A DNA stretch of 35,034 nucleotides, taken from contig JARWMV010000150.1 in NCBI GenBank assembly GCA_030998015.1, positions 1 to 35,034 on the forward strand, written 5' to 3'. Shown one piece after another: positions 1 through 8,745 of this stretch. The position numbers and the translations under genes were made by a program. Source of the DNA: Ceratorhiza oryzae-sativae (taxonomy: Eukaryota; Basidiomycota; Agaricomycetes; Cantharellales; Ceratobasidiaceae). The stretch's first letter is position 1. The number at the start of each line of letters is the position of its first letter. The notes beneath the pieces were generated by a model. That model saw nothing but the letters and a program-made list of their open reading frames with translations, did not search any database and had not been told where the DNA came from.

Positions 1-520
1 TAAATCTTGCATGGAAGCAAACCACGGAACGATGTTGACCGAGATAGAGGCCAGACTAATTTGCCAAGGGGTTTAAAATTATCAAGGGGACCGTAGTTCC
101 ACCTTCAACTCAGGGTGGTTCGGCCCTACGAACTAATCTACCCTTCATTGAAGGGTGATAATTTTAGGGGGACTCATTTTTGACTATTAAGGTGACAGAA
201 AATGAACTACAACTTGTCTACCTTGCCGATATATTACGGACACTATGGGATAAAAAACTCCCGAGCGTAGATCGCGCCTTAGCGCGGCCCACGCTCGGGC
301 AGCGCCTACCGATCGGGATGATTTCCGTAGACCCCCAACAATTGACCCCCAATACGTTGGCCCGTAGGGCGTGCCTTACAGGCTTGGTAACGCATTGGGA
401 GGCCATTGCATTATTGGGGGGCGGATGCCCCTCAAACAATGCAGCGTAGCTGCACATGTTTGGGGGGCAGTAGGGAAATCGTCGCCCGATCGTTGGGGAA
501 ATAAAAGACGAATAAATATT
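1..520. other. Left-edge non-coding region with hairpins
   Basis: I see no gene here. Bases 88-171 can fold back, with AAAATTATCA near 78 matching TGATAATTTT near 158, so this may be part of a structural RNA cut by the window edge. From about 403 to 470 there is a family E type palindrome (run of G, then CAATGCAGCGTAGCTGCA, then run of G). Bases 265-301 form a GC hairpin (CCCGAGCGTAG / CACGCTCGGG). The short reading frames here are by-products of palindromic sequence. Confidence 0.5.
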
Positions 521-604
521 GAGCTGATGCCAGAATGGTAATTGGGGTTTTCTGTAAAAAAATTGACGTGTTCGTCGGGGTAGGTTCGATTCCTACTTAG
601 CTCA
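521..604 (+). tRNA. trnY: tRNA-Tyr (anticodon GTA)
   Basis: A full cloverleaf can be drawn. The acceptor stem GAGCTGA pairs with TTAGCTC (one G-T), followed by A as discriminator. The D-arm CCA/TGG encloses a GGTAA loop. The anticodon stem GTTTT/AAAAT holds loop CTGTAAA, giving anticodon GTA. A long variable arm GACG-TGTT-CGTC follows, as expected for class II tRNA-Tyr in bacteria and many mitochondria. The T-arm is GTAGG-TTCGATT-CCTAC. It sits alone between GC palindromes and has no hairpin inserted inside it. Confidence 0.92.
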
Positions 605-656
605 AAATATACATGGCGTCCCGCAGCGTAGCTGCGGGACCCTAAATTTTATAAAT

Positions 657-753
657 CCAACTCTCTGATCGCGCCTTTAGGCGCGGCCTAAGCGCTGAGG
701 ACTCCTAAATTGGGGGTGATTTGCGCAGGCAAATCTACACCCCCAATTTGGGG
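657..753 (+). repeat. Family C GC element, copy 1
   Basis: Type copy of family C (about 97 nt). It starts CCAACTCTCTGATCGCGCC and ends ACACCCCCAATTTGGGG. It has two hairpins: GCGCCTTTAGGCGC, and the arm CCTAAATTGGGGGTGATTTG against CAAATCTACACCCCCAATTT. About ten full or partial copies occur in both orientations in this window, in introns, HEGs and spacers. Confidence 0.85.
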
Positions 754-786
754 TTAAACTAAATTACCCTCCGGGAGCAGCTTCAA

Positions 787-957
787 ATTCTTATAGTTTA
801 ACACCCGCCTGCTGTAGATCGCTCCATCTAACGATGTAGCGGCCGAGCAGGCGAGCTCTCATGAGAGCTCGGGGTAGAATACAGGAATTGCGTATCCCCG
901 CGAGCGTGACTCCCGGCCGCCGCTTTAAAGCGGCGGGGTTCGAATCCGGATTAGAGT
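787..957 (+). tRNA. tRNA-like locus interrupted by GC hairpins (identity unclear)
   Basis: Pieces of a tRNA occur in order but are spread over 171 bases. ATTCTTA (787-793) can pair with TTAGAGT (951-957) with one T-T mismatch; TAGTTTAAC and GGTAGAATAC look like the two sides of a D-arm; TTCGAAT at 939-945 is a standard T-loop. About 80 bases of nested palindrome (GCCTGCT...AGCAGGC, then GAGCTCTCATGAGAGCTC) sit in the D-loop. A 22-base hairpin around CGCTTTAAAGCG separates the T-stem half at 911-916 from its loop. The anticodon arm (GGAATTGCGTATCC) does not fold cleanly, so I do not assign an amino acid. It may be a dead tRNA or one whose inserts are removed. Confidence 0.4.
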
Positions 958-1592
958 TATTCTTCTATTTAATAAGATCTGTACAAATTAACTAAAGTCT
1001 TTATTTTCTATCATAACGGAATAAGCAACATACATCGTGTACTAAGTAAGTTATGAGTGGGCACAGTTGCAGCCGCTTAGGCAAAAACATAAAAGAAACC
1101 CCAATTTTCGAAAATTAGTAGTACGCTGCCGCAATCGGCCGCTCTATCGTACCCCCCGTGGTGGTGAGGACCGTCGCTACGCTCGGGCCCATCCACCACG
1201 GGAGGCGCCTGATTCCGAGGTAGCCTGGAACCTCTGGGGTCCAGGCTACCTCGCAATACCTCGGCAGTAAGACTGCCTCGAGAGGCTTACCCGTGCCGTA
1301 GACCCCCAACAAGGCAATGGCCTCCCAATGCATTGGGGGTCTATTGCACTTGAAGATTATGTTTGTCTATAATTTTGTTTATTGGTTTATCAAAGTTGTG
1401 AACAAAATTTGTTAATAGTAAGATTTTAAAATAAATTGCGTTTTTTTTTTTTCATTGATTATATAATTAGGGCTCCCATGAAGTCCGCAGAGGGCCCACA
1501 GGAGCGCTGCCGTACTCAAAAATGGTTATGGGCTGTAAGCCCTTACACCGTTTTGGAGATAGATACATTATTCCCAAACCTATACAGAGGGC
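958..1592. other. Spacer with one GC palindrome block
   Basis: AT-rich spacer with no recognisable gene. It contains the palindrome block at 1111-1268, a T-run at 1441-1452, and a hairpin-rich piece at 1490-1560 (GGGCTGTAAGCCC). Confidence 0.5.
1111..1268. repeat. Family F palindrome block (short form)
   Basis: The GTACGCTGCCGCAATCGGCC...CCCGTGGTGG...CCACCACGGG block is shared with 4528-4620 and 27824-27915. Here it is followed by the hairpin GAGGTAGCCTGGA...TCCAGGCTACCTC (module I, also at 7645 and 26808). The arms are long and nearly perfect. Confidence 0.8.
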
Positions 1593-1666
1593 AAGACTGT
1601 AGCATAATCGGTTAATGCAATCTGCTCATAATAGATGAGATATGGGTTCAAGTCCCGTCGGTCTTA
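1593..1666 (+). tRNA. trnM: tRNA with anticodon CAT (Met, or Ile after modification)
   Basis: Good cloverleaf: acceptor AAGACTG with CGGTCTT (one T-G pair) and discriminator A; D-arm GCAT/ATGC around an AATCGGTTA loop; anticodon stem ATCTG/TAGAT with loop CTCATAA, giving CAT; T-arm ATGGG-TTCAAGT-CCCGT. A second CAT tRNA lies at 3352. One of the two may be the initiator, or a tRNA-Ile with a modified C34; the sequence alone does not settle it. Confidence 0.9.
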
Positions 1667-1931
1667 TTTTCAATACTTAAACCAATTTTAGGTCGACCCA
1701 TGTCACTTCGTGCCAGGTCTTATTATTTTCCAAGGGCTTCTTAGGTTTTTGGGGGGTGGAGGTAAATCTCCATCCTAATTTATACGGCAACCAGTGCTAT
1801 ATAGCCCAGGGTGAGTTGATAAATGGAAGCCGAAGCGAAAGGTCCATGTTTTCCACTTCCCTGTGGACTACTTGGGTTTTATTACATCGTAGTTGACCAG
1901 AAGGTAAAACTAAGGCAAATTGGATTAACCC

Positions 1932-2069
1932 TAACCCTGTCGTCAGCGTGTACAAGTACACGCTGCTAGGGAACCTCTTCCCCTCCGCGCTCTTTGATCG
2001 CCCGCAGGGCGGCCTAAGCGCGGAGGGCTCCCACTAATCGATGATTTGCGAAGGCAAATCTACATCGAT
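1932..2069 (+). repeat. Composite GC element (family K tail plus family D)
   Basis: It begins CCCTAACCCTGTCGTCAGCG, has the perfect hairpin AGCGTGTACAAGTACACGCT, then a full family D unit: CTCCGCGCTCTTTGATCGCC...GGCCTAAGCGCGGAG followed by GATTTGCGAAGGCAAATC. The reverse complement of the first part recurs at 8860-8943. Confidence 0.8.
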
Positions 2070-2253
2070 TAGCGGGGGCCTGTAAGGGAAGAGTCCGATT
2101 TGGCGCAAATCGGGGGTCGGGAATCGAATCCTCTGGGTCCGCTGATAGTACAGTTAAGGCCCCTACCGCGCCTAGTCCTTTTTGGTAATCTTCGCCCCTC
2201 TGCAGAGGGAGCTAAGAACGGACCTGCGCGGATTAATTAATAATAACCTCAAT

Positions 2254-2349
2254 CCCTCCGCGCTCTTTGATCGCCCGCAGGGCGGCCTAAGCGCGGAGGG
2301 CTCCACTAATCGATGATTTGCGAAGGCAAATCTACATCGATTGGCGGGG
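2254..2349 (+). repeat. Family D GC element
   Basis: Full family D copy (about 96 nt): CCCTCCGCGCTC...GAGCGCGGAGGG type arms around CGCCCGCAGGGCGG, then the ATCGATGATTTGCG...CGCAAATC hairpin ending in GCGGGG. Other copies are at 1982, 22392, 30373 and, truncated, 31311. Confidence 0.8.
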
Positions 2350-2712
2350 TATGGTTAGGACGGCACTGGATGCCGCCCATCAAAGTTTAGAGGCGGCAAA
2401 TTTAAGATTTCGCCATAGTTGTTACCCGGTCTACGAGGCAGCTTCGCAGCGATCCCGCTATCTCGGCCGGGCGGCCGTCCCATCGAGGACGGGTAAAATT
2501 TAAACCAAATGTTTTTCATGACTTACACTGTCGTGGTATGTTTTAATGCACGACAGGGGGCAGTCCCCGCCGATGGAAAATTGACGTCTGCAAAAAAGTC
2601 AGTTGGTCTGACCAGATCAACTTCCGTCAATTATTCCACCGTATGCCCCCTGATATTGTGAAATTTGGACTGATGCTGGTCTAAGGTCCAGCCCCAGTCT
2701 TACTGCCGCGGG

Positions 2713-2889
2713 CTCTTCCCGTCTGCGGCCGTGTTCCTGGAACACGACCACAGACGCAGGTGACCCCCAATAAGGCAATGGCCTCCCAATGCGTCACAAA
2801 CGTATTGGGGGGGGGGCCATTACCTTATTGGGGGGCGGATGCCCCTCAAACAATGCAGCGTAGCTGCACATGTTTGAGTGGCATCTGAC
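2713..2889. repeat. 177-nt palindrome block, copied at 26480
   Basis: It begins CTTCCCGTCTGCGGCCGTGT with the hairpin GTGTTCCTGGAACAC, then two family E type palindromes (CCCAATAAGGCAATGG...CCATTACCTTATTGGG). By eye it is nearly identical to 26480-26654, about 24 kb away in direct orientation. Confidence 0.8.
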
Positions 2890-2970
2890 CCCCAAACATA
2901 TGCAGCTTGCGCTGCATTGTTTGGGGGGTAGATGCTGAAAGGGAAGAGGAGGAACACTGCAGCGTATGGC

Positions 2971-3031
2971 TATCTTTAGAGCGGTGAAATTGCTCAGTAG
3001 ATATTAAAGAGCAACAGTATGCCTGAGGGAT
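2971..3031 (+). rRNA. Possible SSU rRNA helix-23 segment
   Basis: GCGGTGAAATT, a short interruption, then GTAGATATTAAAGAGCAACA resembles the conserved SSU rRNA stretch around E. coli position 690 (GCGGTGAAATNCGTAGATAT). The 5' CTTTA side can pair with TAAAG, as expected for that helix. It stands next to GC palindromes and ends in a CGACCCGTCCCCTAG element end at 3034. The rest of a small-subunit gene cannot be followed around it, so this may be a fragment of a broken or duplicated rns. Confidence 0.35.
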
Positions 3032-3351
3032 TCCCGACCCGTCCCCTAGCTAGAGGATAAGCTGCGGCCCTGGCGTGCGCGGGCTCGCGGCCAGAGGGGC
3101 CGCCTCGGGCTTGGGGTATGGGCCCGAGCGGAGCGACGGTCCCTAACCCCACGGGAAGGAAGATTCCGGCGTACTATCCCCCGTGGGTATGGATCTCGAG
3201 GCCGCGTTCGCGGCGAGGTATTGCGAGGTACCCTGGAACTTTAAGTTCCAGGGTACCTCGGAATCAGACGCCCGCTATCTCGCCGAGAACGGGTCATATT
3301 AGATTTACAGGGATCCTGATATTTCACCTCTTGAAACAAAACCTTAAAATA

Positions 3352-3424
3352 GCTGAAATAGTTTAAGTGGTTAAAACTCATCGCTCATGTCGGTGTAATA
3401 AGGGTTCAATTCCTTTTTTCGGCT
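3352..3424 (+). tRNA. trnM: tRNA with anticodon CAT (second copy, Met-type)
   Basis: Acceptor GCTGAAA pairs with TTTCGGC (one T-G). The D-arm is GTTT/AAAC around AAGTGGTTA. The anticodon stem CATCG/CGGTG holds loop CTCATGT, giving CAT. The T-arm is AAGGG-TTCAATT-CCTTT. Its sequence differs clearly from the CAT tRNA at 1593, fitting an initiator/elongator pair. Confidence 0.85.
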
Positions 3425-4135
3425 CGTAAATTATCTTGATTAAAAATTTACCAGAGGGGATTTCCGAAACGTTTTTTACTTCAGCCTCGAAGGGCTCAGT
3501 CAAAATTCGTCATCATAAACTAGTACAAAGTACCGATAAAATATCATAAAAGAGAAGTTAGAGTAAAATAAAATTATAACTTTAACCGCAGTACTTTTTT
3601 CTGCCAAAATAGCAGTTTGCACTAGTGCACGCTTCACTTTTAGGCGCGCACACAGCGCGTGGCAAGAAAAGAGTATTAGCGAAAAATAAATTGCTATTAA
3701 CCCCGTGTATAGAAATGTTGTTGACATTTCTTAACCCAAAATCGCTTCGCCTGAGATCTCTGGCCAGGACGATTTATTCTGGTACTTTACCCTGCCGAAA
3801 TCCTAGGATTTCGGCCATAGGGTCGATCAATGATAAGACGATCCATCTGCTGTGAAAGTTGGCTCAGCGCGGGCAGTAAAGCCCGTACTAAGTACGGCGA
3901 TCTTAGTGCCAGGAACTATTTCTTCAAATTAGCCTTATTTTATTTTCTCCGTTCTCCGAAATTTATATTTTTCAAACCGCCCGAAAAATGAAAACGGTAT
4001 CCCCCTTATTAATCGGTAGGTGGGTAGTTCCGCCTCAAGCGTGAAGTTGTTGCACGTACGTGCAACAATTTCAGCTAGAGGACACGCCACCATCTTGTGA
4101 TTAGGTCCCTCAGTAGAGGTCGTTTTTGTATCATA

Positions 4136-4382
4136 CCCCCGCTTAGGGTCAACCAGCATTGTATTTATATATAAATACATGCTGTTGACCCGAGGGGTAT
4201 GGTTATCGAGGCCGCGTTCGCGGCGAGGTATTGCGAGGTACCCTGGAACTTTAAGTTCCAGGGTACCTCGGAATCAGACGCCGCGCGCACGCCAGGGCCG
4301 CCTTGGCTTGATTATTGACCTTAAGGTCAATATGAGCCAAGCTTGCTTGGCTTAAGCCAAGGCGTTCGCAGGCGTGCACGGG
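4136..4382 (+). repeat. Family B GC element with TCATA target duplication
   Basis: Type copy of family B, about 247 nt. It runs from CCCCCGCTTAGGGTCAACC to GCAGGCGTGCACGGG. Its hairpins are CAGCATTGTATTTATATA...ATGCTG, GGCCGCGTTCGCGGC, a long GAGGTACCCTGGAAC arm, TTGACCTTAAGGTCAA, and an outer CACGCCAGGGC-type arm. TCATA occurs on both sides (4131-4135 and 4383-4387), the expected mark of insertion. Confidence 0.85.
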
Positions 4383-4495
4383 TCATAAAACCGAGGCTAT
4401 TTAGCCTACCGCGCAAATGGTTCCCTTTGCGCACTGCTGAGGGAGGATATAATTTTGGCTGATGAACCCAAAAACAAACTAAAGAAATAAATTTA

Positions 4496-4809
4496 CCCCA
4501 ATTTTATCGCGTAAGCGATAAAATTAGGAGTACGCTGCCGCAATCGGCCGTTCTATCGTACCCCCCGTGGTGGTGAGGACCGTCGCTACGCTCGGGCCCA
4601 TCCACCACGGGAGGCGCCTGATTCCGAGGTTGTGCTCGAGGCGGCCCCTCTGGCCGCGAGCCCGCGCACGCCAGGGCCGCAGCTTAAGCTGCGATCGTAG
4701 GCGGGCACGGGTAAGATAGAGCGATCTAACAGCGGCAGCGGTCTCTTCCCCCAAACATATGCAGCTTGCGCTGCATTGTTTGGGGGGTAGATGCTGAAAG
4801 GGAAGAGGA
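4496..4809. repeat. 314-nt direct repeat, first copy
   Basis: By eye identical to 27792-28105 except for a single base (GTGCTCGAGG here, GTGCGCGAGG there). It contains the hairpin TTTATCGCGTAAGCGATAAA, the family F palindrome, GGCCCCTCTGGCC-type arms and a family E type end (CCAAACATATGCAGC). Repeats this long and similar could drive intramolecular recombination. Confidence 0.85.
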
Positions 4810-4987
4810 GGAAAAATTAATTTGCTGACGTACATACAAATCATGTTTTTTTTATTCAACCAAAAGTTTTAAGGACTTACAGCCCATAAACAATTTGGAG
4901 TACTGCAGCGTAGCTGCAGTATTTATTTTACCAAAAAAAACAATTAATACTGTGTTACCGTATCTTATCCTTTAATAATAAAAATAA

Positions 4988-5530
4988 ATGAAAAATAATC
5001 CAAATCTAACTAACGGCTTTAGCGCTGAAAGCGCAGTACCAAACCCTAAGCCAAGCAATATCGGGTTTAGCCCTGATAATGTGGCTACAAGCCATCTATT
5101 AAAAAAAGTAATTAACCCAAGCTTTAGTTCGGCTTCTCTATATGCCGGGCAAGGATTGTCATATAACTTTTCTTCCTTAGGAGCTTCTACGGAACATGCT
5201 AACAGAAAAAAAGCAAATAAAATTATAACAAATTTTTACCTTAGATTGTCTTCTCTAATTAGCACACCTTTTTATGCTATTACGCCTAGAACTGTTATAA
5301 TAAGCTTATGTTTTTACTTTACAGAACAAAATCTGAAATCATACTATGCTCCGACAATGCCGCGACATAGCACGGCTAATTTATCGACTTTAGCCGACAC
5401 TGAAAATCAAATAAGGCTACAGCCGATCACCGAATCAAAAGGACCCCATTCTCTAGCGCGGCTAGAAGACCCAGATTACTCACCTATTCTAGGGGCAATT
5501 CCAACTGAAAAGTCAAGATTTAAACCTGTT
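4988..5530 (+). CDS. rps3: rps3 exon 1 (mitochondrial ribosomal protein S3, N-terminal part)
   Basis: Encodes the N-terminal part of the mitochondrial small-subunit protein uS3 (Rps3/Var1 family). The segment SSLISTPFYAITPRTVIIS at about residues 89-107 matches the (IS)KP-ITPNKVIIHLFYY block of fungal Rps3; the remainder is low-complexity and Asn/Ser-rich, as usual in this family. The ATG at 4988 follows an AT-rich leader. I end the exon at T5530 because P1/P2-like intron sequence (GGAGTTCTGGGAAAACTCC) follows at once and matches the start of rps3 intron 2; this gives 181 codons and keeps phase with exon 2. The frame stays open into the intron, so the precise 5' splice site needs cDNA. Confidence 0.75.
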
Positions 5531-6157
5531 TGGAGTTCTGGGAAAACTCCATTATGGGGAAAACTATCAAACTCCGGGGACACCCTAAAGATTAAAATAC
5601 TAAGCCATATTCGAAAGTTTATGTGTGGATGAACTAATCACTCATGTATAGTAACAAGTTTTAATATGATCGAAAGAGAAATGGGCAATCGCGGATCTAA
5701 GTCAGATATTTTAATTACCTTAGTGAAATGTTTTTGTTTATTCTTAGTAGTTACAATATTTGTAAAAGAGCAACGAGTAGACGGTAGTTATTGCGATGCT
5801 TTAGTAGCATTTACATTGCAATTAAGGTGTACTCTAATGGGTTTCGAAAGAAACTATCTTATCAAAATCCCTTCTAAACAATTAAATAGTTCAAATTTTT
5901 CTACATCAAGTCATGAAAAAGCAAAACTTAATCCTTACTTTGTCTCAGGGTTAGTCGACGCTGAGGGTTCTTTTTCTACTTCAATTTACAAAGATACCAG
6001 TTACAAAACAGGCTGGAGGGTCCAAGATTTGCGCAGGCAAATCTACACCCCCAATTTGGGGTTGGATTAAATATCAGAGATAAGGAATTATTGGGCCAGT
6101 TACCAGAATTTTTTGGAGGAGTTGGTACAATTCGAGTAGATACTACGAATAATATGA

Positions 6158-6538
6158 CCCGTGCACGCCTGCGAACGCCTTGGCTTGCCAAGGCGGCCCT
6201 GGCGTGCGCGCGGCTCGCCGCGAACGCGGCCTCGTTAACAATGCCCACGGGTCGTTGACCCTCCGCTTTATTACCCCTGCCAAGACGTGCGCTAAAGCGC
6301 AGTTCTCTAGGCAGGGCGGCTGAAATCTTGGGTTACACCTAAGATTTTAGCCGATAGAGCGGGGGCCCGCGCGCGTTAGTTGCTGGTGGGACTTGTCCCA
6401 CCAACCAACGTGAGCAATCGCAACCGTTTGCGATTGCTAGTGCGCGGCATAATATCGATATTTAGCCGCCGGCTGAAAATGACGAACGGTCGTCATTTTC
6501 TACGAGGGAATCTTTAGGATTCCCTCTAACGCCGGCGG
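6158..6538 (-). repeat. Composite element: family B-prime plus family A, minus orientation
   Basis: 6158-6366 is a B-prime unit (CCCGTGCACGCCTGCG..., with CTGCCAAGACGTGCGC module J inside). 6367-6538 is a standard 172-nt family A copy. The same pair occurs in + orientation at 11281, 12532 and 17689, so the two units move or spread together. It splits HEG1 between TTNNM and YSVANRKDL. Confidence 0.85.
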
Positions 6539-6684
6539 ATATTCAGTAGCTAACCGTAAAGATTTAAAAAATATTATAATACCTCATTTTACAGAATATC
6601 CACTTCTAACTCAAAAACGTGCAGATTTATTGTTATTTGAACAAATAGTTGATCTTATGGGTCAGGGAGCTCATTTGACAATTG

Positions 6685-6793
6685 ACCCCCCAAACTAATG
6701 CAGCTACGCTGCATTGTTTGGGGGGGGTGATAGCCCCCCAATACGCTGGCCCGTAGGGCGTGCCTTACAGGCTTGGTAACGCATTGGGGGGCT
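6685..6793 (+). repeat. Family E element in HEG1, ATTG duplication
   Basis: It runs from ACCCCCCAAACTAATGCAGC to a GCATTGGGGGGCT end. ATTG flanks it at 6681-6684 and 6794-6797. Removing element plus one ATTG joins codons as ACA-ATT-GAA-GGT (TIEG), the normal HEG sequence. Confidence 0.85.
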
Positions 6794-6813
6794 ATTGAAG
6801 GTTTACAACAAAT

Positions 6814-6910
6814 CCAACTCTCAGATCGCGCCTTTAGGCGCGGCCTAAGCGCTGAGGACTCCTAAATTGGGGGTGATTTGCGCAGGCAAATCTACACCCC
6901 CAATTTGGGG
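6814..6910 (+). repeat. Family C element in HEG1
   Basis: Full 97-nt family C copy, interrupting HEG1 directly after GLQQI. Confidence 0.85.
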
Positions 6911-7256
6911 AAACAAACAAAAATAAAGTTTTTGCTAGATGGAGCACTAAATTCTTTAGCCTAGTTTAATTTAAGTTTCAGGGTAAAACCCATCCTGTAT
7001 AAAAATAACTTTTCTCTTGGTTTTTGGAATAGAGCTAATTTATTCTTATATTGGATCCAGCCTTTTTCTAAAATTTTTTCGTACGGGTTAAAATTCTAGT
7101 AGTCGAGTAGTAGCCTGTATGTAAACGTACATGTTTAGATTCTAACTAGACTAAGTCTAGTGGAGGAAATAATTAGAAATGCGAAAGCATAGGCACAATT
7201 TAAAATAAAACCCAACATGGTGAACAAATTTTTATTATCCGTGTTAGCCGCTGTAG

Positions 7257-7371
7257 ACCCCCAATAATTGCAATGTCGCCATTGACCCCCCAAACAATGC
7301 AGCGTAGCTGCACATGTTTGGGGGGCAGTAGCTAACTCCGCCTCCTGGATCTCTAGAGATCCAGGGAGCGG
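7257..7371. repeat. Family E element followed by family H hairpin
   Basis: 7257-7327 is a two-palindrome family E variant flanked by GTAG (7253-7256 and 7328-7331). 7338-7371 is a 34-nt family H hairpin, CCGCCTCCTGGATCTC facing GAGATCCAGGGAGCGG. They lie in the segment before HEG2, where I find no other gene. Confidence 0.75.
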
Positions 7372-7644
7372 AGTTATTTTATTTATTAACTCCAAAAATT
7401 CTGTAATTGCAATACTTTTCTTAATCTTAAAGGCAAAAGCCAAAACCGCAATAACAATTATTGCGTTGTTAAGTGCTTTATTGCTTATTGCCGAATATAT
7501 TCAGCCTATTGATTTCTGTGTAGGAATTATGTCTTTAGTCCCCGTTAAACCGGCTGATGATAAACCCTTACGGCGGTTAAGTTTAAAGAAGGTTGAAAGA
7601 GAATCCATTTCACTAACCTCGGAATTAAGAGATATTTTAATAGG

Positions 7645-7700
7645 GCGCCTGATTCCGAGGTAGCCTGGAACCTCTGGGGTCCAGGCTACCTCGCAATACC
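7645..7700. repeat. Module I hairpin in HEG2
   Basis: GATTCCGAGGTAGCCTGGA faces TCCAGGCTACCTCG. It is inserted in the GLLLGD motif of HEG2. The same hairpin is at 1211 and 26808, and a related one is nested in six family A copies. Confidence 0.8.
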
Positions 7701-7993
7701 TTTGCCTGGGCGATATAAACATTCAGAAACAAGGTGTAAATGCTAGATTAATGTTTTCACAAGGTACTGTTCACAAAGACTATTTAGACCATTTGTACTT
7801 TCTATTTAAGGATTATTGCAGCTCAGAACCTAAAGTCTTTAATATGTCAGCTCACAAAGTGACGGGAATGATTTATTCTCGAGTAACCTTTTATACTTAC
7901 TCTTTACCTTGTTTTAATGAGCTGTACGAACTATTCTATTCTTCAGGGAAAAAAATTGTTCCGGCTAACATAAAAGAGCTGCTTACACCTTTG

Positions 7994-8100
7994 ACCCCCC
8001 AAACTGATGCAGCTATGCTGCATTGTTTGGGGGGGTAAAGGCTCTCCCAATACGCTGGCCCGTAGGGCGTGCCTTACAGGCTTGGTAACGCATTGGGAGG
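7994..8100 (+). repeat. Family E element in HEG2, CCTTTG duplication
   Basis: CCTTTG on both sides (7988-7993 and 8101-8106). Inserted at the codons for TP-L before LAYWLADDGS; family E hits the homologous codons in the nad2 intron 1 HEG (16120). Confidence 0.9.
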
Positions 8101-8344
8101 CCTTTGTCTTTGGCCTATTGGCTGGCAGACGATGGTAGTTTTTGTAATACTTTCCATGTAGTAATATTACATACTCAAGGTTTTACAATAGAAGAAGTCG
8201 AACTATTGGCCAAAACTCTAAATGAGAAATGGGATCTCAAATGCACTATTAATAAAGACCGGGACGGTTACAAAATACGAATTCCGCAAAAATCATTGGC
8301 TGTTTTGCAGTTTCTGTTAAAAGACATCATGCCATCCATGATGC

Positions 8345-8516
8345 CCGCGCGCGTTAGTTGCTGGTGGGACTTGTCCCACCAACCAACGTGAGCAATCGCA
8401 ACCGTTTGCGATTGCTAGTGCGCGGCATAATATCGATATTTAGCCGCCGGCTGAAAATGACGAACGGTCGTCATTTTCTACGAGGGAATCTTTAGGATTC
8501 CCTCTAACGCCGGCGG
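8345..8516 (-). repeat. Family A element (172 nt), minus orientation
   Basis: Full copy, inserted at the C-terminal end of HEG2 after DIMPSMM. See 10798 for the structure of the family. Confidence 0.85.
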
Positions 8517-8532
8517 GCCTTTAAATTTATTT

Positions 8533-8629
8533 CCCCAAATTGGGGGTGTAGATTTGCCTGCGCAAATCACCCCCAATTTAGGAGTCCTCAGCGCTTAGGC
8601 CGCGCCTAAAGGCGCGATCAGAGAGTTGG
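8533..8629 (-). repeat. Family C element, minus orientation
   Basis: Full copy in reverse orientation, 16 bases after a family A copy. ATTTATT occurs close to both ends, a possible imperfect target duplication. Confidence 0.8.
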
Positions 8630-8745
8630 ATATTTATTCTCGAACCCCTCTTTTGGTTGTTTTTGAGCCAATGGAGGGCTGCATGAAAAGTTGAGAAAGA
8701 TAAAAAAGATTCTCAGACTTAAGTGATAAAATTATACCATTCTTG

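Larger units (their letters stand above)
1667..3351. other. Structured non-coding region, possible rRNA remnants plus GC elements
   Basis: No protein gene. The sequence is a patchwork of GC elements and moderately AT-rich stretches that look like structural RNA. Candidate small-subunit rRNA pieces are TAGTTGACCAGAAGGTAAAAC (1890-1910, first 20 bases compared) followed by AAGGC, CTACGAGGCAGC (2431-2442), and the better match at 2971-3031. They lie in SSU order, but the 530 loop, the GATTAGATACCC box and the 3' end are not visible, so I do not call a full rns gene. Confidence 0.35.
3425..4987. other. Non-coding spacer between tRNA and rps3
   Basis: I find no gene in these 1563 bases. They contain AT-rich DNA (3430-3620), hairpins such as CCGAAATCCTAGGATTTCGG (3798), a family K fragment near 4043 (GTTGTTGCACGTACGTGCAACAA), one family B element with clear target duplication (4136), and a 314-nt repeat shared with 27792 (4496). 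4900-4987 is AT-rich leader sequence before rps3. Confidence 0.5.
5666..6964 (+). pseudogene. LAGLIDADG homing endonuclease HEG1, first half, broken by GC elements
   Basis: The frame starts upstream in the intron core (EREMGNRGSKS) and reaches LNPYFVSGLVDAEGSF, a first LAGLIDADG helix. It continues after interruptions as LNIRDKELLGQLPEFFGG, VGTIRVDTTNNM, then YSVANRKDLKNIIIPHFTEY, PLLTQKRADLLLFEQIVDLM and AHLTIEGLQQI. The breaks are a family C fragment at 6028-6061, a 381-nt composite at 6158, family E at 6685 and family C at 6814. The in-frame TGA at 5630-5632 lies where the intron 2 homologue has TGG (GW-NY motif). As it stands it cannot be read straight through. Its second half is displaced to 8719-9197. 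Confidence 0.8.
7529..8530 (+). pseudogene. LAGLIDADG homing endonuclease HEG2 nested inside HEG1, broken by GC elements
   Basis: Belongs to the LAGLIDADG subgroup with LLLGD and ADDGS motifs. Order: MSLVPVKPADDKPLRR, SELRDILIG, a module I hairpin (7645), LGDINIQKQGVNARLMFSQG, HKDYLDHLYFLFKDYC, YSLPCFNELYELFY, KELLTP, family E (7994), LSLAYWLADDGSF, FTIEEVELLAKTLNEKW, KSLAVLQFLLKDIMPSMM, then family A (8345). The ATG at 7529 is the best local start, though the frame is open further upstream. It sits where the second half of HEG1 should be. The inserts break the frame, so the annotated form cannot make a full enzyme unless they are bypassed or removed. Confidence 0.8.

Noticed and set aside
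1..180. End of an rRNA gene
   Set aside because: Local pairing exists but I could not match any conserved rRNA landmark, so it is only described as structured.
1928..1945. CCCTAACCC looks like telomere repeat units
   Set aside because: Only one and a half units, part of the family K end that recurs at 8930 and 34383 inside the molecule; not a tandem array.
2101..2150. tRNA from GGTCGGGAATCGAATCC
   Set aside because: The T-loop is non-standard and the stem does not close; I found no acceptor or anticodon arm.
3500..3727. 75-codon minus-strand frame with hydrophobic residues
   Set aside because: AT-rich shadow with no recognisable membrane-protein family (I compared it with atp8, atp9 and nad4L by eye).
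4524..4859. 111-codon minus-strand frame
   Set aside because: It is translated palindrome sequence that recurs wherever the element does (27820-28050, 1115-1333), with no protein-family resemblance.
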